Shown here: in pieces, positions 8,014-16,930 of the stretch
Numbering within the stretch: the first letter of the stretch is position 1
Layout: each line of letters starts with the position of its first letter
Source: Acidobacteriota bacterium
GTDB taxonomy: Bacteria > Acidobacteriota > Blastocatellia > Pyrinomonadales > Pyrinomonadaceae
Direction: 5' to 3'
DNA length: 46,399 nt
NCBI GenBank assembly: GCA_023391155.1
Contig: JAEWBM010000118.1
Location: forward strand, 1-46,399
Made by a program: the position numbers and the translations under genes
The notes under the pieces: generated by a model
What the model saw: the letters and a program-made list of their open reading frames with translations, nothing else
Told to the model about the DNA's origin: nothing
Databases searched by the model: none

Positions 8014-9891
8014 CTAGTCGGAGGTTCCAACTATATCGATATCTACGGATGAATTTCCCGGTGTCACCGGCACATCAGCAAACGTTGCTGTCTTGGACCG
8101 AACCCTGATTGTATAGGCGTGTCCGACCAACGCATTGGTTAGGTAGTAATAGCCGAACGGTGACGTCCTTGCCACTGCGACGATATTGTTGCTCGCGTCT
8201 ATCAGTTCGACCACGGCATTTACGGTCACACGTCCAGTATTCAAACTAACGCGGCCGCTTATTGTCGCGTTCTGAAGCGGTGCGGTCGATCCACTTCCCG
8301 CGAGATATCTGCCCAACTGATAGAGCGAGTTATTTCCCGATACGGTGGTCTTGTTGAACTCGTAAACTCGAAAACGGTAATTGGCGTTTGCCGCCAGTCC
8401 GGTTACCTCGACTGAATTTCCGCTCCCGCTGTATACGATGAAGTTTCCGCCGCCAAGTGGGTGATGCGAGCTTCCCGAGGCTTTGTAATCGGTGCCGTCG
8501 AGTGGAAATTCATCTGGGTCCGAATCCCTTTTCATCACCACTACCCGACTTGTTCCATTGCCGGAAGACCAGGACAGCGACAGCGATGTCGGGCCGGAGG
8601 GTATCGCAGTAAAATTCGTTGCGGGTTGCTCGGGCACATCAAAGAGGTCATGTTCCGGAATTGACTGGGCGGTATTCATGCATTGCAGCGCAATCGGGTT
8701 CAATGACGGCCTAAAATTTCCGTTTGGAACCTCGTTAATGTTGATCGCGAAATTGACCTGGCTTGATCGCCTCTCAAAAAGGCTGGCGGTGCCGTCGAAC
8801 TGGCCATTGTGAAACCAACCGGTCCCGGCAACGCCCCAGCCCTTCGCATAACCCGAATTCGCAGCCGAAGGAGTCACCATAAGGTTTAGGGTCTTTGCAT
8901 CGAGGATGTCCGGCCGTGTGTTGAAGCCGTCGACACCATTCAAGAATCTGACCAGATCTCTAGTGGTCGCGGTCATGCCGCCGTAACCGTCCATGTTTTC
9001 GACCCAGAAGCCGCCGTAGTACCACGGGACCATTTGTCCGTTTCCGGTCGCCGAAAGTGTAGTGAAGCCGCCAAAATATTCGCTCTCACGCTCAAACAGA
9101 TCGGCTAGAAGGCTCTTGCCCGGCTTAATGTCGAAAATACCCATCGGTCCGAACACGTTCGCCTGCATGAAGTCTTTATACGATTGTCCTGACTTTTTCT
9201 CTATGACCTCGGCGAGCATCGCAAAGCCGGTATTAGAATAGTTGTAGACCGTGCCCGGGTTATGGTCGAGCATTCGTTGCATTCTCCACTTGATCAACGT
9301 TCTCCGTCTTGCCGGATTGGGTTCGCCGAGTGTCAACGTCGCGTGAAGAGGAAAGCTCCCCGGATCATTATACGGATAACCCCACGGATATGGTGGAAGC
9401 GGGCTTGGTGTCATTGGAAGCAGTTCGTTCCATCCTCCCGTGTGCTCGAGTAGGTGTCGCACGGTAACGTCGAAGAGACGGGGATCGATGACATTCGCGC
9501 TGGCGAAGTAGGGGTCTTGCGAAAGGATCCCGGACGGACCGAAGACGTGTTCATCCAGATCCAGCTGGCCCGATTCGACGAGCTTCATAATGCCCGTCGA
9601 TGCGAGTGCTTTTGAGATACTCGCAACCCTCTGGACCGTGTGCGGCTGCATTGCCTTCGTTCCGCCCGCGTCCGAATGGCCGAAAGCCCGTGAGTAAATC
9701 AGTCGGCCCTGATACGAGATGGATAACGAAAGTCCCTGGACTCCCCACGTGGTCACGAACGATTGTGCGAGCGTGTCACATTGCGTCATTGAAGGAACAG
9801 CAATACCCGTTGCAGCTTTTGAAAGCGGCGTGAGGAATAGGGATGAGATGAAAATTGAGATGAGACTTAATAGGGTGGATGATTTTTTCAT
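8014..9891 (-). CDS. Secreted serine beta-lactamase-like hydrolase with C-terminal Fn3 and carboxypeptidase-regulatory-like domains
   Basis: The protein is 625 aa with a signal peptide at residues 1-27 and a good GGAG site before ATG 9891. The class C/DD-peptidase motifs are complete: SISK (S91-K94), YSN (218-220) and HNG (361-363) in place of KTG, as in many esterase/EstB-like members. From about residue 420 there is a fibronectin-like beta domain, and the last about 85 residues (ATISGRVSL...) look like a carboxypeptidase-regulatory-like fold. It probably acts on peptidoglycan peptides, D-amino-acid peptides or esters in the periplasm or outside. The gene lies exactly between a broken and an intact coaD, and its codons are less G/C-biased, which suggests it arrived with the inserted segment. 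Confidence 0.88.
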   Translation of the reverse strand: MKKSSTLLSLISIFISSLFLTPLSKAATGIAVPSMTQCDTLAQSFVTTWGVQGLSLSISYQGRLIYSRAFGHSDAGGTKAMQPHTVQRVASISKALASTGIMKLVESGQLDLDEHVFGPSGILSQDPYFASANVIDPRLFDVTVRHLLEHTGGWNELLPMTPSPLPPYPWGYPYNDPGSFPLHATLTLGEPNPARRRTLIKWRMQRMLDHNPGTVYNYSNTGFAMLAEVIEKKSGQSYKDFMQANVFGPMGIFDIKPGKSLLADLFERESEYFGGFTTLSATGNGQMVPWYYGGFWVENMDGYGGMTATTRDLVRFLNGVDGFNTRPDILDAKTLNLMVTPSAANSGYAKGWGVAGTGWFHNGQFDGTASLFERRSSQVNFAININEVPNGNFRPSLNPIALQCMNTAQSIPEHDLFDVPEQPATNFTAIPSGPTSLSLSWSSGNGTSRVVVMKRDSDPDEFPLDGTDYKASGSSHHPLGGGNFIVYSGSGNSVEVTGLAANANYRFRVYEFNKTTVSGNNSLYQLGRYLAGSGSTAPLQNATISGRVSLNTGRVTVNAVVELIDASNNIVAVARTSPFGYYYLTNALVGHAYTIRVRSKTATFADVPVTPGNSSVDIDIVGTSD

Positions 9892-10078
9892 TTACTCTCC
9901 TGATTTTGAACCTTTTATTTGCCCTTTGAGGATATATGCGAGAAACTTTCGAAAAGTCGGTCAAGAACTTTCTTGTACGGTCGAAAGAAAAAATTAACCT
10001 GATCCAACGCTTGGTTTCACCGCGTTGCCGACCTAATTTCCTCGCTAACAAGGAGAAGATCCGAAATAGTAGAAGCTT

Positions 10079-10573
10079 ATGCGTATAGCGATTTTCCCTG
10101 GCTCGTTCGACCCGTTGACGAACGGTCACCATGACATCATTCAGCGCAGTTCACTTTTGTTTGACGAGATCATTGTCGCCGTCCTTAATAATCCGGACAA
10201 AAAGCCGATGTTTTCGGTCGACGAACGTGTAGCGATGATAGAAGAGGCACTAAGGGGTCTCGAGCTTGAGGGCTGCAAGGTTACGGTGGAGAGTTTTTCC
10301 GGACTTACGGCGGAATTTGCCAAAAGCCGCGGTGCCACCGCCATCGTCCGCGGCATTCGCGCCGTCAGCGATTATGAATACGAACTGCGAATGGCGCTGA
10401 TGAATCGGAAGCTCGAACCCTCGATCGAAACCGTGTTCCTCATGGCCGGCGAGGAATATTCCTACGTCTCGTCGACACTTATGAAGCAGGTCTTCGAACT
10501 CGGCGGCCGAGTCGAGGGGCTCATCCCGCCGCTGGTCGAGGCCCGCATGCGCGAAAAACTTGCAGAGAACTGA
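10079..10573 (+). CDS. coaD: Phosphopantetheine adenylyltransferase (apparent mosaic gene)
   Basis: The protein is 164 aa, the usual family length. It transfers AMP from ATP to 4'-phosphopantetheine, the penultimate step of coenzyme A synthesis. The nucleotidyltransferase motif GSFDPLTNGH is at residues 8-17 with His17 in place, and the ISSTLMK-like motif appears as VSSTLMK near residue 135. Codon use changes within the gene. The first about 78 codons have many A/T-ending codons (by hand count roughly 58% G/C at third positions), while the rest is near 75%, like the neighbours. The switch falls where the upstream coaD fragment ends. The gene is probably functional and is the only complete copy here. 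Confidence 0.95.
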   Translation: MRIAIFPGSFDPLTNGHHDIIQRSSLLFDEIIVAVLNNPDKKPMFSVDERVAMIEEALRGLELEGCKVTVESFSGLTAEFAKSRGATAIVRGIRAVSDYEYELRMALMNRKLEPSIETVFLMAGEEYSYVSSTLMKQVFELGGRVEGLIPPLVEARMREKLAEN

Positions 10574-10623
10574 TCTCTGACCCACCGCGTTGCAGACACC
10601 CGCCATTTCGCTAGAATATAAAG

Positions 10624-11820
10624 ATGCCTGATACCTTTCCTGTCTCAGCTCACGTCGCCCGCATGAAAGCTTCATCGACGCTCAAGGCCGCACAGGCCGC
10701 GGCCGACCTGCGCGATGAGGGGCACAGTGTCATCGACCTGACAGTCGGCGAGCCGGATTTCGACACCCCGGCATTTATCAAACAGTTCGCCGTTGAGGGG
10801 CTTGAGCAGGGGCTGACGAAATACACCCCGAGTGCGGGCCTAAAGCGATTTCGCGAGGCTGTCTCGGCATTTTACGGCGAGCAGTTCGGCGCCCGCGTCG
10901 AGCTCAACGAGGTCGCCGCGTCTTGCGGCGGAAAACAGGCCCTATTTAACGCGGCCTGCACGGTATTGAACCCCGGAGACGAATTCCTCATCCCCTCGCC
11001 TTACTGGGTAACCTTCCCTGAGATCGGCACTTTTTGCGGGGCAAAGAACGTCATTATCGACACCTCGGCAACGGATTTCGTCCTTACCGCAGAGGAGGTA
11101 CGCCGGGCGATCACCGACAAAACGAAACTTCTCGTAATAAACTCCCCGAACAATCCCACCGGCCGCGTAGTTCCTGACGATGAAATGGTGAAGATCGTCG
11201 AGGTTTGCGCCGAGCGGGACGTTTATGTCCTGACCGACGAGTGTTATTTGTTCTTCGTTTACCCTCCCGCATAGCCGTTCACGCTTGCCGTCCTTCCGCC
11301 GGAGCTTCGCCGTTATGTGTGCGTGGCGGGGAGCTTCTCTAAGACCTTTGCGATGACCGGCTGGCGAGCCGGGTACACGATAGCGCCGCCGGAATGGACC
11401 GCCGCGATGGTCAAGCTGCAGAGCCACTCGGCCACCCACCCGACGTCCTTTGTCCAATACGCGTGCGCCTTGGCCCTTGAACACTCCGCCGAGACTATGG
11501 CCGCAAAAGACGAAATGCTCGCCGAATATTTGCGCCGCCGCGAGTGGTTCATTCCTGCGCTCAACTCGATCGAGCCGCTCAAGTGCGCCGTTCCCGAGGG
11601 GGCGTTTTACGCGTATGTGGATGTTCGGGGCTTAACGGGTGGTGAATTCACAACGTCGGCCGAGATCGCCGATCGGCTCCTGCGGGATGCCCATGTCGTG
11701 GTAACCGACGGCGCAGGCTTCGGCACGGATGGTTTCCTGCGGCTGTCGTATGCGACCTCGATGGAACACCTCAAGGCCGCGGTGGAAAAGATCCGCGAAT
11801 TTATCGCAGGCTTGAGCTAA
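10624..11820 (+). pseudogene. Aspartate-type aminotransferase (class I) interrupted by an in-frame TAG
   Basis: The two halves are in the same frame, separated only by TAG at 11272-11274. Reading through it gives about 397 residues, the normal length for class I PLP aminotransferases of the AspC/AatA group. The first half has the conserved NSPNNPTGRV segment and ends at FVYPPA. The second resumes with PFTLA and contains SFSKTFAMTGWRAGY with the PLP-binding Lys, plus the substrate Arg in LRLSYATS. The first half alone would lack the catalytic Lys. Both halves otherwise look intact with no decay, so the nonsense change is recent, a sequencing error, or read through. The gene starts 50 nt after coaD. 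Confidence 0.85.
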
Positions 11821-13316
11821 TCGGCTTCACCGCCGGTCATCATCAGACCGATCTCCTCTGCCGACGCCATTTTAGGGTCAACCTCGCCGACGATCCGGCC
11901 GTCGCGCATGACCAGCAGCCGGTCGGCCAATGCCGTCACCTCTTCAAGCTCTGCCGAAACCAGCAATATCGCCGTCCCTGCGTCCCTGAGCTCGATGAGC
12001 TTTCGGTGAATAAATTCGATCGCTCCGATATCGACGCCTCGTGTCGGCTGTGCAACTAATAACAATTTTGGCCGCAGTTCAAATTCCCTGCCGATGATCA
12101 GCTTCTGCTGATTGCCGCCCGAGAGGGCCCGGGCCGGATTGTCCGCGACCGGCGGCCTGACATCGAAATTATCGATGATCTCCCGCACCCGCTCCCGAAC
12201 GACGCCGCTGTCGATAAAGCCGCCTGAGGCGACGGGTTCGCGATAGTGAACACCGAGTATCGCGTTCTCCGAAAGGTCCGAATCGAGCAGCAGCCCGCGT
12301 TTATGCCGGTTCTCCGGTATGTGACCGATGCCGGCTTCCTTGATCTTGCGTGCCGAGAGGCCCGTAATATCCCGCCCCTCAAAGCTAACGGTCCCCGCCT
12401 CAGCCGGGATCAGCCCCGCCAGAGCCTCGACCAGCTCCGTCTGCCCGTTGCCCTCGATTCCCGCTATCCCGACTATCTCGCCCCGCCGCACATCGAATGA
12501 GACATCGCGGACCGCTTCCCCGTGAATACCGCTTACCGAAAGCCCCTTGATCTCGAGCACCGCGTCACCCGTCTTCGCCTCGCCCTTCTCGACCCTGAGC
12601 AGCACCTCGCGCCCGACGATCATCTTCGCCAGTTCCCTGACGCTCGTCTCAGCGGTCTTCACGGTGCCGATGTCGCGGCCGTCGCGCATCACCGTCACGT
12701 TGTCCGAAACCGCCATCACCTCTTCGAGCTTGTGCGTGATTATGATTATCGTTTTGCCGGCGGCTTTCATTCGTCGCAATATGCCGAAAAATTCCCCCAC
12801 TTCCTGAGGCGTTAGAACGGCCGTCGGCTCATCGAGTATTAGCACCTCGGCGTCTCGATAAAGTGCTTTCAACAGTTCGACCCGCTGCTGCGCCCCGACC
12901 GAAAGGTCTTCGATCACCGCCTCGGGATCGACCCCCAGCTTCAACTCGCTTGAAAGTTCCCGTATGCGTTTATTCGCCTCGCGCATATCGAGGTTAATGG
13001 GTGAGCCCGTCTCGGCGCCGAGGATGATATTTTCCGCGACCGTCATCGTGTCGACCAGCATAAAATGCTGGTGCACCATCCCGATGCCCCGGGCGATTGC
13101 GTCGTGCGGGCTGCGGAAAACCACCGGCGCACCATCGAAAATGATCTCGCCCGAATCCGGCCGGTAAAAGCCGTAGACCATCTTCATCACCGTCGATTTT
13201 CCGGCGCCGTTCTCGCCGACGATGGCGTGAATAGTGCCGGGTTCGACGGCAAATGAGACGTCCTCATTCGCAATGCAATCCCCGAACGCTTTTCTAACGT
13301 TTCGAACTTCTATCAT
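11817..13316 (-). CDS. Nucleoside ABC transporter ATP-binding protein (two ATPase domains)
   Basis: The protein is 499 aa. Domain 1 has Walker A GENGAGKST (34-42), signature LSVGAQQR (138-145) and Walker B EVLILDEPT (157-165). Domain 2 has a degenerate Walker A (GIEGNGQTE), signature LSGGNQQK and VAQPTRGVD in place of a standard Walker B. This paired arrangement is typical of the sugar/nucleoside (CUT2, YufO/NupO) family, where the second site is not catalytic. It follows the BMP-type binding lipoprotein gene by 9 nt and forms an operon with it and deoA. No permease genes follow, because the next gene is a convergent aminotransferase that overlaps its stop by four bases. The permease subunits must be elsewhere. 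Confidence 0.9.
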   Translation of the reverse strand: MIEVRNVRKAFGDCIANEDVSFAVEPGTIHAIVGENGAGKSTVMKMVYGFYRPDSGEIIFDGAPVVFRSPHDAIARGIGMVHQHFMLVDTMTVAENIILGAETGSPINLDMREANKRIRELSSELKLGVDPEAVIEDLSVGAQQRVELLKALYRDAEVLILDEPTAVLTPQEVGEFFGILRRMKAAGKTIIIITHKLEEVMAVSDNVTVMRDGRDIGTVKTAETSVRELAKMIVGREVLLRVEKGEAKTGDAVLEIKGLSVSGIHGEAVRDVSFDVRRGEIVGIAGIEGNGQTELVEALAGLIPAEAGTVSFEGRDITGLSARKIKEAGIGHIPENRHKRGLLLDSDLSENAILGVHYREPVASGGFIDSGVVRERVREIIDNFDVRPPVADNPARALSGGNQQKLIIGREFELRPKLLLVAQPTRGVDIGAIEFIHRKLIELRDAGTAILLVSAELEEVTALADRLLVMRDGRIVGEVDPKMASAEEIGLMMTGGEAD

Positions 13317-13325
13317 CGGTTTTTC

Positions 13326-14375
13326 TTAGTTCGCCATCGCGTCGGACACCTTTATCTCGCCCTCGATTATCTTCGTCCGCGCCTCTTCAACGCGGCTTAT
13401 GACGTCCTCCGGGATGAGCGGCTTGTTATACTCGTCCATCGCATATGCGACCCCCTCTTTATCGAGCCCGAAAACGTGAAACCCGCCCTGAAACTTGCCC
13501 TCTCGCACCTCTGCGACAACGTCATAGACCGCATTATCGACCCGTTTGACCATCGACGTCAGAACGAATCCGGGCTTGACCGCATTCTGGTTCGAATCGA
13601 CACCGATCACGAAACGGTTCGCTTCACCTTCCGCATTTCGGCCGAATTGCTCCACTGCGTCAAACGCCCCCAGACCCGAATTTCCCGCCGCGGTAAAGAT
13701 CACATCCGCGCCTTTTTCTATCTGTGAAAGCGCAAGCTCCCGGCCTTTTCCCGGGTTGTTCCACGCATGGTCTGTCACGCCGACATAGTTCGTGATCAAC
13801 CGTATGTCCGGGTTCACCGCCTTCGCCCCCTCTTCATACCCCTTATTGAAACGATGGATAAGCGGTATATCCATCCCGCCGAGAAAACCGATCACGCCCG
13901 TTCGCGATTTCGACGCCGCTATCATCCCGACAAGATAAGAGCCCTCGTGCTCGCGAAACACCAGCGACGCCACATTCGGCTTCGGGGTCTTGCCGTCCGC
14001 CTCAAAAATAACCCCGTCCACGATCGCGAACTTGATGTTCGGATAATCGTTCGCCACCTTCTGCATTATCGGCCCCTGCGCAAAGCCGACGCCGATGACC
14101 AGGTCAAATCCGCGTTCGGCAAAGGCCCGCATGGCCGGTTCGATCGATGTGGGATTGCCCGGCTCGATGTCGTAGAGGCAGATATTCATCTCCCGTTCGG
14201 CACGCTGAACGCCCTCCCACGCTGCGGCGTTGAACGAGCGGTCGTTCTTACCCCCGATGTCAAAAACGATCCCGACCCGCGTTTGGCAGCCCTCGCGCTC
14301 GGCAAGCGATGTGGTGCCGCACGCCGAAACTAGAAGCGCCGCGGCGAGGGCAAAGATGATGCACAGTTTCTTCAT
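13326..14375 (-). CDS. BMP-family nucleoside-binding lipoprotein
   Basis: The protein is 349 aa with a lipoprotein signal ending in LLVSAC (Cys19). It has the periplasmic-binding fold of the Bmp/PnrA/TmpC family: VGIVFDIGGKNDRSFN near the mature N-terminus, then GYEEGAKAVNPDI and FTAAGNSGLGAFDAVEQ in the second lobe. Members bind purine or pyrimidine nucleosides and deliver them to an ABC transporter. Its start overlaps the deoA stop in an ATGA arrangement, which ties nucleoside capture directly to phosphorolysis. It is predicted to be anchored to a membrane on the periplasmic side. Confidence 0.92.
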   Translation of the reverse strand: MKKLCIIFALAAALLVSACGTTSLAEREGCQTRVGIVFDIGGKNDRSFNAAAWEGVQRAEREMNICLYDIEPGNPTSIEPAMRAFAERGFDLVIGVGFAQGPIMQKVANDYPNIKFAIVDGVIFEADGKTPKPNVASLVFREHEGSYLVGMIAASKSRTGVIGFLGGMDIPLIHRFNKGYEEGAKAVNPDIRLITNYVGVTDHAWNNPGKGRELALSQIEKGADVIFTAAGNSGLGAFDAVEQFGRNAEGEANRFVIGVDSNQNAVKPGFVLTSMVKRVDNAVYDVVAEVREGKFQGGFHVFGLDKEGVAYAMDEYNKPLIPEDVISRVEEARTKIIEGEIKVSDAMAN

Positions 14376-15685
14376 ATGATCGCACTGATCAGCTCCGGCG
14401 GTTCAACCCGCTCTTCGGTAATGTTGTAAGCGGCCCTTAATTTCCCCAACACTGCCTCACTATCCGCTTTGGTTCGGCAATAGACAAAGCCCAGCGTCTG
14501 TCCCGCCTCAACGCGGTCGCCGATCTTGACCTCGGTCGAATAGCCGACCGAATGGTCGACCGAATCCTCTGCCTTCACCCGGCCGCCGCCGATGCCGCAA
14601 ACGCCGTCGCCGATCGCATATGTATCGACCGCTTTGATGTATCCCGCAGCCGGCGCGGTTACCTCGGTCTTATCCAGTTTGTCGTTTAGCACAAGCTTCG
14701 GGTTATCGCAGATCGACGGGTCGCCGCCCTGGAGCTCCACGTTTCGGCGGAAGCACTCCAATGCGCGGCCCGACGTTAGAGCGTCTTCCACCGCGTCGCG
14801 CCCTCTTTCTATTGAGTCTTGCACGCCCGCCAGCACCAGCATCCTCGCCGCCAGCTCAAGCGAAAGCTCTCGCGTCGGGGCCGTGGCGGGGTTCCCCTCT
14901 CCCCGCATGATCTTTATGCATTCATAGACCTCGCTCGCGTTGCCGACGTGCTTGCCGAGCGGCTGGCCCATGTCAGAAACGACAGCCTGCGTCTCGACAT
15001 TGAATGCCTTTCCCGTCTCGACCATCGCTTCGGCCAGACGCTTCGAATCCTCAAACCCCGGCATAAACGCCCCCGAGCCCGTCTTTACGTCCAGCACCAA
15101 TGCGTCGAGCCCCTCCGCCAATTTCTTCGACATTATCGACGCCACGATCAGCGGGATATAGGGTACGGTCGCCGTCGCATCTCGTATCGCGTAGAGCTTC
15201 TTGTCCGCCGGTGCGATCTCCGCAGTCTGGCCCATCATTGCGTAGCCGCATTTGTCGATGATCGACCTAAACTCAGCCGTCGATAGACGCACGTTATAGC
15301 CCGCGATCGACTCGAGCTTGTCCAACGTCCCGCCGGTGTGCCCCAGTCCCCGGCCCGAGATCATCGGCACGGCGAGCCCGCACGCGGTCGCGAGCGGGGC
15401 GACGATCAGCGAAGTCTTGTCGCCCACCCCGCCCGTCGAGTGTTTATCAGCCTTCGGCAGGTTAATAGACGAAAGGTCGAGCGTGGCACCCGAATAGAGC
15501 ATCGCGTGGGTCAGGGCCGTCTGCTCCTCGCCGTCGAGTCCGTTTATGAACATCGCCATCAGCATCGCCGATGACTGATAGTCTGCCCATTCACCGGACG
15601 AAACACCGGCGACGAACGCGTCTATCTCATTGCGTGACAGTTGGTTACCGTCTCGCTTCTTGGCTATGATCTCTTGCGGACGCAT
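14372..15685 (-). CDS. deoA: Thymidine/pyrimidine-nucleoside phosphorylase
   Basis: The start is placed at ATG 15685 (MRPQEIIAKKRDG), the usual family N-terminus. An upstream in-frame TTG at 15712 falls inside a terminator hairpin and is rejected. The protein is 437 aa. It carries the phosphate/substrate signature KADKHSTGGVGDKTS, then SGRGLGHTGGTLDKLESI and KTGSGAFM, which define the thymidine phosphorylase/PyNP family. It splits thymidine, deoxyuridine or uridine with phosphate into base and (deoxy)ribose-1-phosphate in the cytoplasm. It is first in the operon with the nucleoside-binding lipoprotein and the ABC ATPase. I cannot tell whether it prefers thymidine (DeoA) or both pyrimidine nucleosides (Pdp). 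Confidence 0.92.
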   Translation of the reverse strand: MRPQEIIAKKRDGNQLSRNEIDAFVAGVSSGEWADYQSSAMLMAMFINGLDGEEQTALTHAMLYSGATLDLSSINLPKADKHSTGGVGDKTSLIVAPLATACGLAVPMISGRGLGHTGGTLDKLESIAGYNVRLSTAEFRSIIDKCGYAMMGQTAEIAPADKKLYAIRDATATVPYIPLIVASIMSKKLAEGLDALVLDVKTGSGAFMPGFEDSKRLAEAMVETGKAFNVETQAVVSDMGQPLGKHVGNASEVYECIKIMRGEGNPATAPTRELSLELAARMLVLAGVQDSIERGRDAVEDALTSGRALECFRRNVELQGGDPSICDNPKLVLNDKLDKTEVTAPAAGYIKAVDTYAIGDGVCGIGGGRVKAEDSVDHSVGYSTEVKIGDRVEAGQTLGFVYCRTKADSEAVLGKLRAAYNITEERVEPPELISAII

Positions 15686-15691
15686 CTTTCG

Positions 15692-15733
15692 GGAAAAAAT
15701 AACGGCTGCCAAAGTTTCGCACAGCGGCAGCCG
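15692..15733 (-). terminator. Rho-independent terminator after ispDF, abutting the deoA start
   Basis: On the minus strand CGGCTGCC (15733-15726), a 15-nt loop and GGCAGCCG (15710-15703) form a perfect 8-bp stem, followed by TTATTTTTT. It ends the ispD-ispF transcript. The U tract ends only 6-7 nt before the deoA ATG at 15685, leaving no room for a promoter between them. It may therefore also act as an attenuator for the nucleoside operon. Confidence 0.8.
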
Positions 15734-15757
15734 AAAAGTCTAATAGTTTCAAGCCGT

Positions 15758-16234
15758 TCACCCGCGTTCCAGCAACACTGCGGCCTCTGCCCTTATCGCC
15801 TCGCGTCGGCCGACTGCGTCCGCCCCCTCGCCGGTTTTTGCCTTTACGCTGACGCGACCGATGTCGATGCCCAGCAGTTCGGCGATCCGCCCGCGAATTT
15901 GGTCGATATATGGCCGTAATTTCGGGGATTCCAGGCTCACCGTCGAATCGACATTTGCAACCGTAAAGCCTTGCTCGCCGGCAAGCTCAACTGCCTTCGC
16001 CAGGAAGACCGAGCTGTCGGCATCCTTCCACTCCGGCTCGGAATTCGGGAAGTGCGTCCCGATGTCACCCAGTGCCATCGCCCCAAGAACTGCGTCCGTG
16101 ATCGCGTGCAGCAGAACATCCGCATCCGAGTGGCCCTCGGCACCGAGGTCGGAGTCTACCCGCACGCCGCCGATAATCAGCGGCCTGCCGGCCGTGAGCC
16201 GGTGTATATCGTTGCCGAACCCGATCCGCATCAT
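15758..16234 (-). CDS. ispF: 2-C-methyl-D-erythritol 2,4-cyclodiphosphate synthase
   Basis: The protein is 158 aa, the usual length. It cyclises CDP-methylerythritol 2-phosphate to MEcPP with loss of CMP in the MEP isoprenoid pathway. Zinc-site residues appear as DIH near the start (D9, H11) and a third His in DADVLLHAI (H43). The C-terminal signature VSVKAKTGEGADAVGR is complete. ATGATG at 16234 overlaps the ispD stop, so ispD and ispF are translationally coupled. Either Met can be the start. Confidence 0.95.
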   Translation of the reverse strand: MMRIGFGNDIHRLTAGRPLIIGGVRVDSDLGAEGHSDADVLLHAITDAVLGAMALGDIGTHFPNSEPEWKDADSSVFLAKAVELAGEQGFTVANVDSTVSLESPKLRPYIDQIRGRIAELLGIDIGRVSVKAKTGEGADAVGRREAIRAEAAVLLERG

Positions 16235-16914
16235 TCGGCAGCCTCCTTACGCAGGAAATGTTCTGCTACCGCCAGATCTGCGGGAAACGTGACTTTAATA
16301 TTCCGTGAATTTCCCGGCACCGCCTCGACGCGTTCGCCGAGCTGCTCGACTAAAAAGCACTCATCCGTCGCCTGCTCGAGCGAACCTGCCTCTTCGAACG
16401 CACGCTTCAGGATCTCGAGCTTGAACGCCTGGGGCGTCAGCGCCCGCCGCAGCTGCCTGCGGTCAAGCGTGCCGACGATCGTCTCGCCGTCCACCTCTTT
16501 GATCGTATCGGGGATCGAACCGACCAGGCATGCGGCACCGAATTCCCGCGCGGCATTCACCGTCCGTAAGATCTCGTCCGTGCTCACCAGCGGGCGTGCA
16601 CCGTCGTGCACCGCCACGATCTCAGTCGCCGGATCCACCGCTGCAAGCCCGTTCGCGACCGATTCCGCCCGGAGCCTGCCTCCGGTTACGATCTGCTTCA
16701 GCTTTGAGATTCCGTAGGGCTCGATCATCGTCCGAAATCTCTCTGCCTCGTCCTCCGCGACGACGGCGACGATCTCATCGATGGCCGAACACGATTCAAA
16801 CCGCTCAAGCGTGTAAACGATGAGCGGCTTGCCGTGTATCTCAATAAATTGTTTCGGTGTTTCAGGGTCGAGCCGTGTTCCTATCCCGGCGGCAACGATT
16901 ATTGCGGTGTTCAT
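16231..16914 (-). CDS. ispD: 2-C-methyl-D-erythritol 4-phosphate cytidylyltransferase
   Basis: The protein is 227 aa. It couples CTP to methylerythritol 4-phosphate in the MEP pathway. The N-terminal nucleotide-binding motif is AAGIGTRLDPETPKQF, followed by GGRLRAESVANGL, VHDGARPLV and the C-terminal TPQAF and TDECFLVE segments, all in family order. It starts 16 nt after the stop of the PIN/TRAM gene and overlaps ispF by four bases. The layout PIN/TRAM-ispD-ispF resembles that in Bacillus and many other bacteria, which supports the assignment. Confidence 0.95.
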   Translation of the reverse strand: MNTAIIVAAGIGTRLDPETPKQFIEIHGKPLIVYTLERFESCSAIDEIVAVVAEDEAERFRTMIEPYGISKLKQIVTGGRLRAESVANGLAAVDPATEIVAVHDGARPLVSTDEILRTVNAAREFGAACLVGSIPDTIKEVDGETIVGTLDRRQLRRALTPQAFKLEILKRAFEEAGSLEQATDECFLVEQLGERVEAVPGNSRNIKVTFPADLAVAEHFLRKEAAE

Positions 16915-16930
16915 GCGGTTGCCAGAACTG

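Noticed and set aside
10624..11820. Two separate aminotransferase-related genes
   Set aside because: Both parts share one frame, together make exactly one family-length enzyme, and the first part lacks the PLP lysine.
15686..15712. deoA start at TTG 15712
   Set aside because: The extra nine codons lie in the terminator stem and T tract, and MRPQEII at 15685 is the normal family N-terminus.
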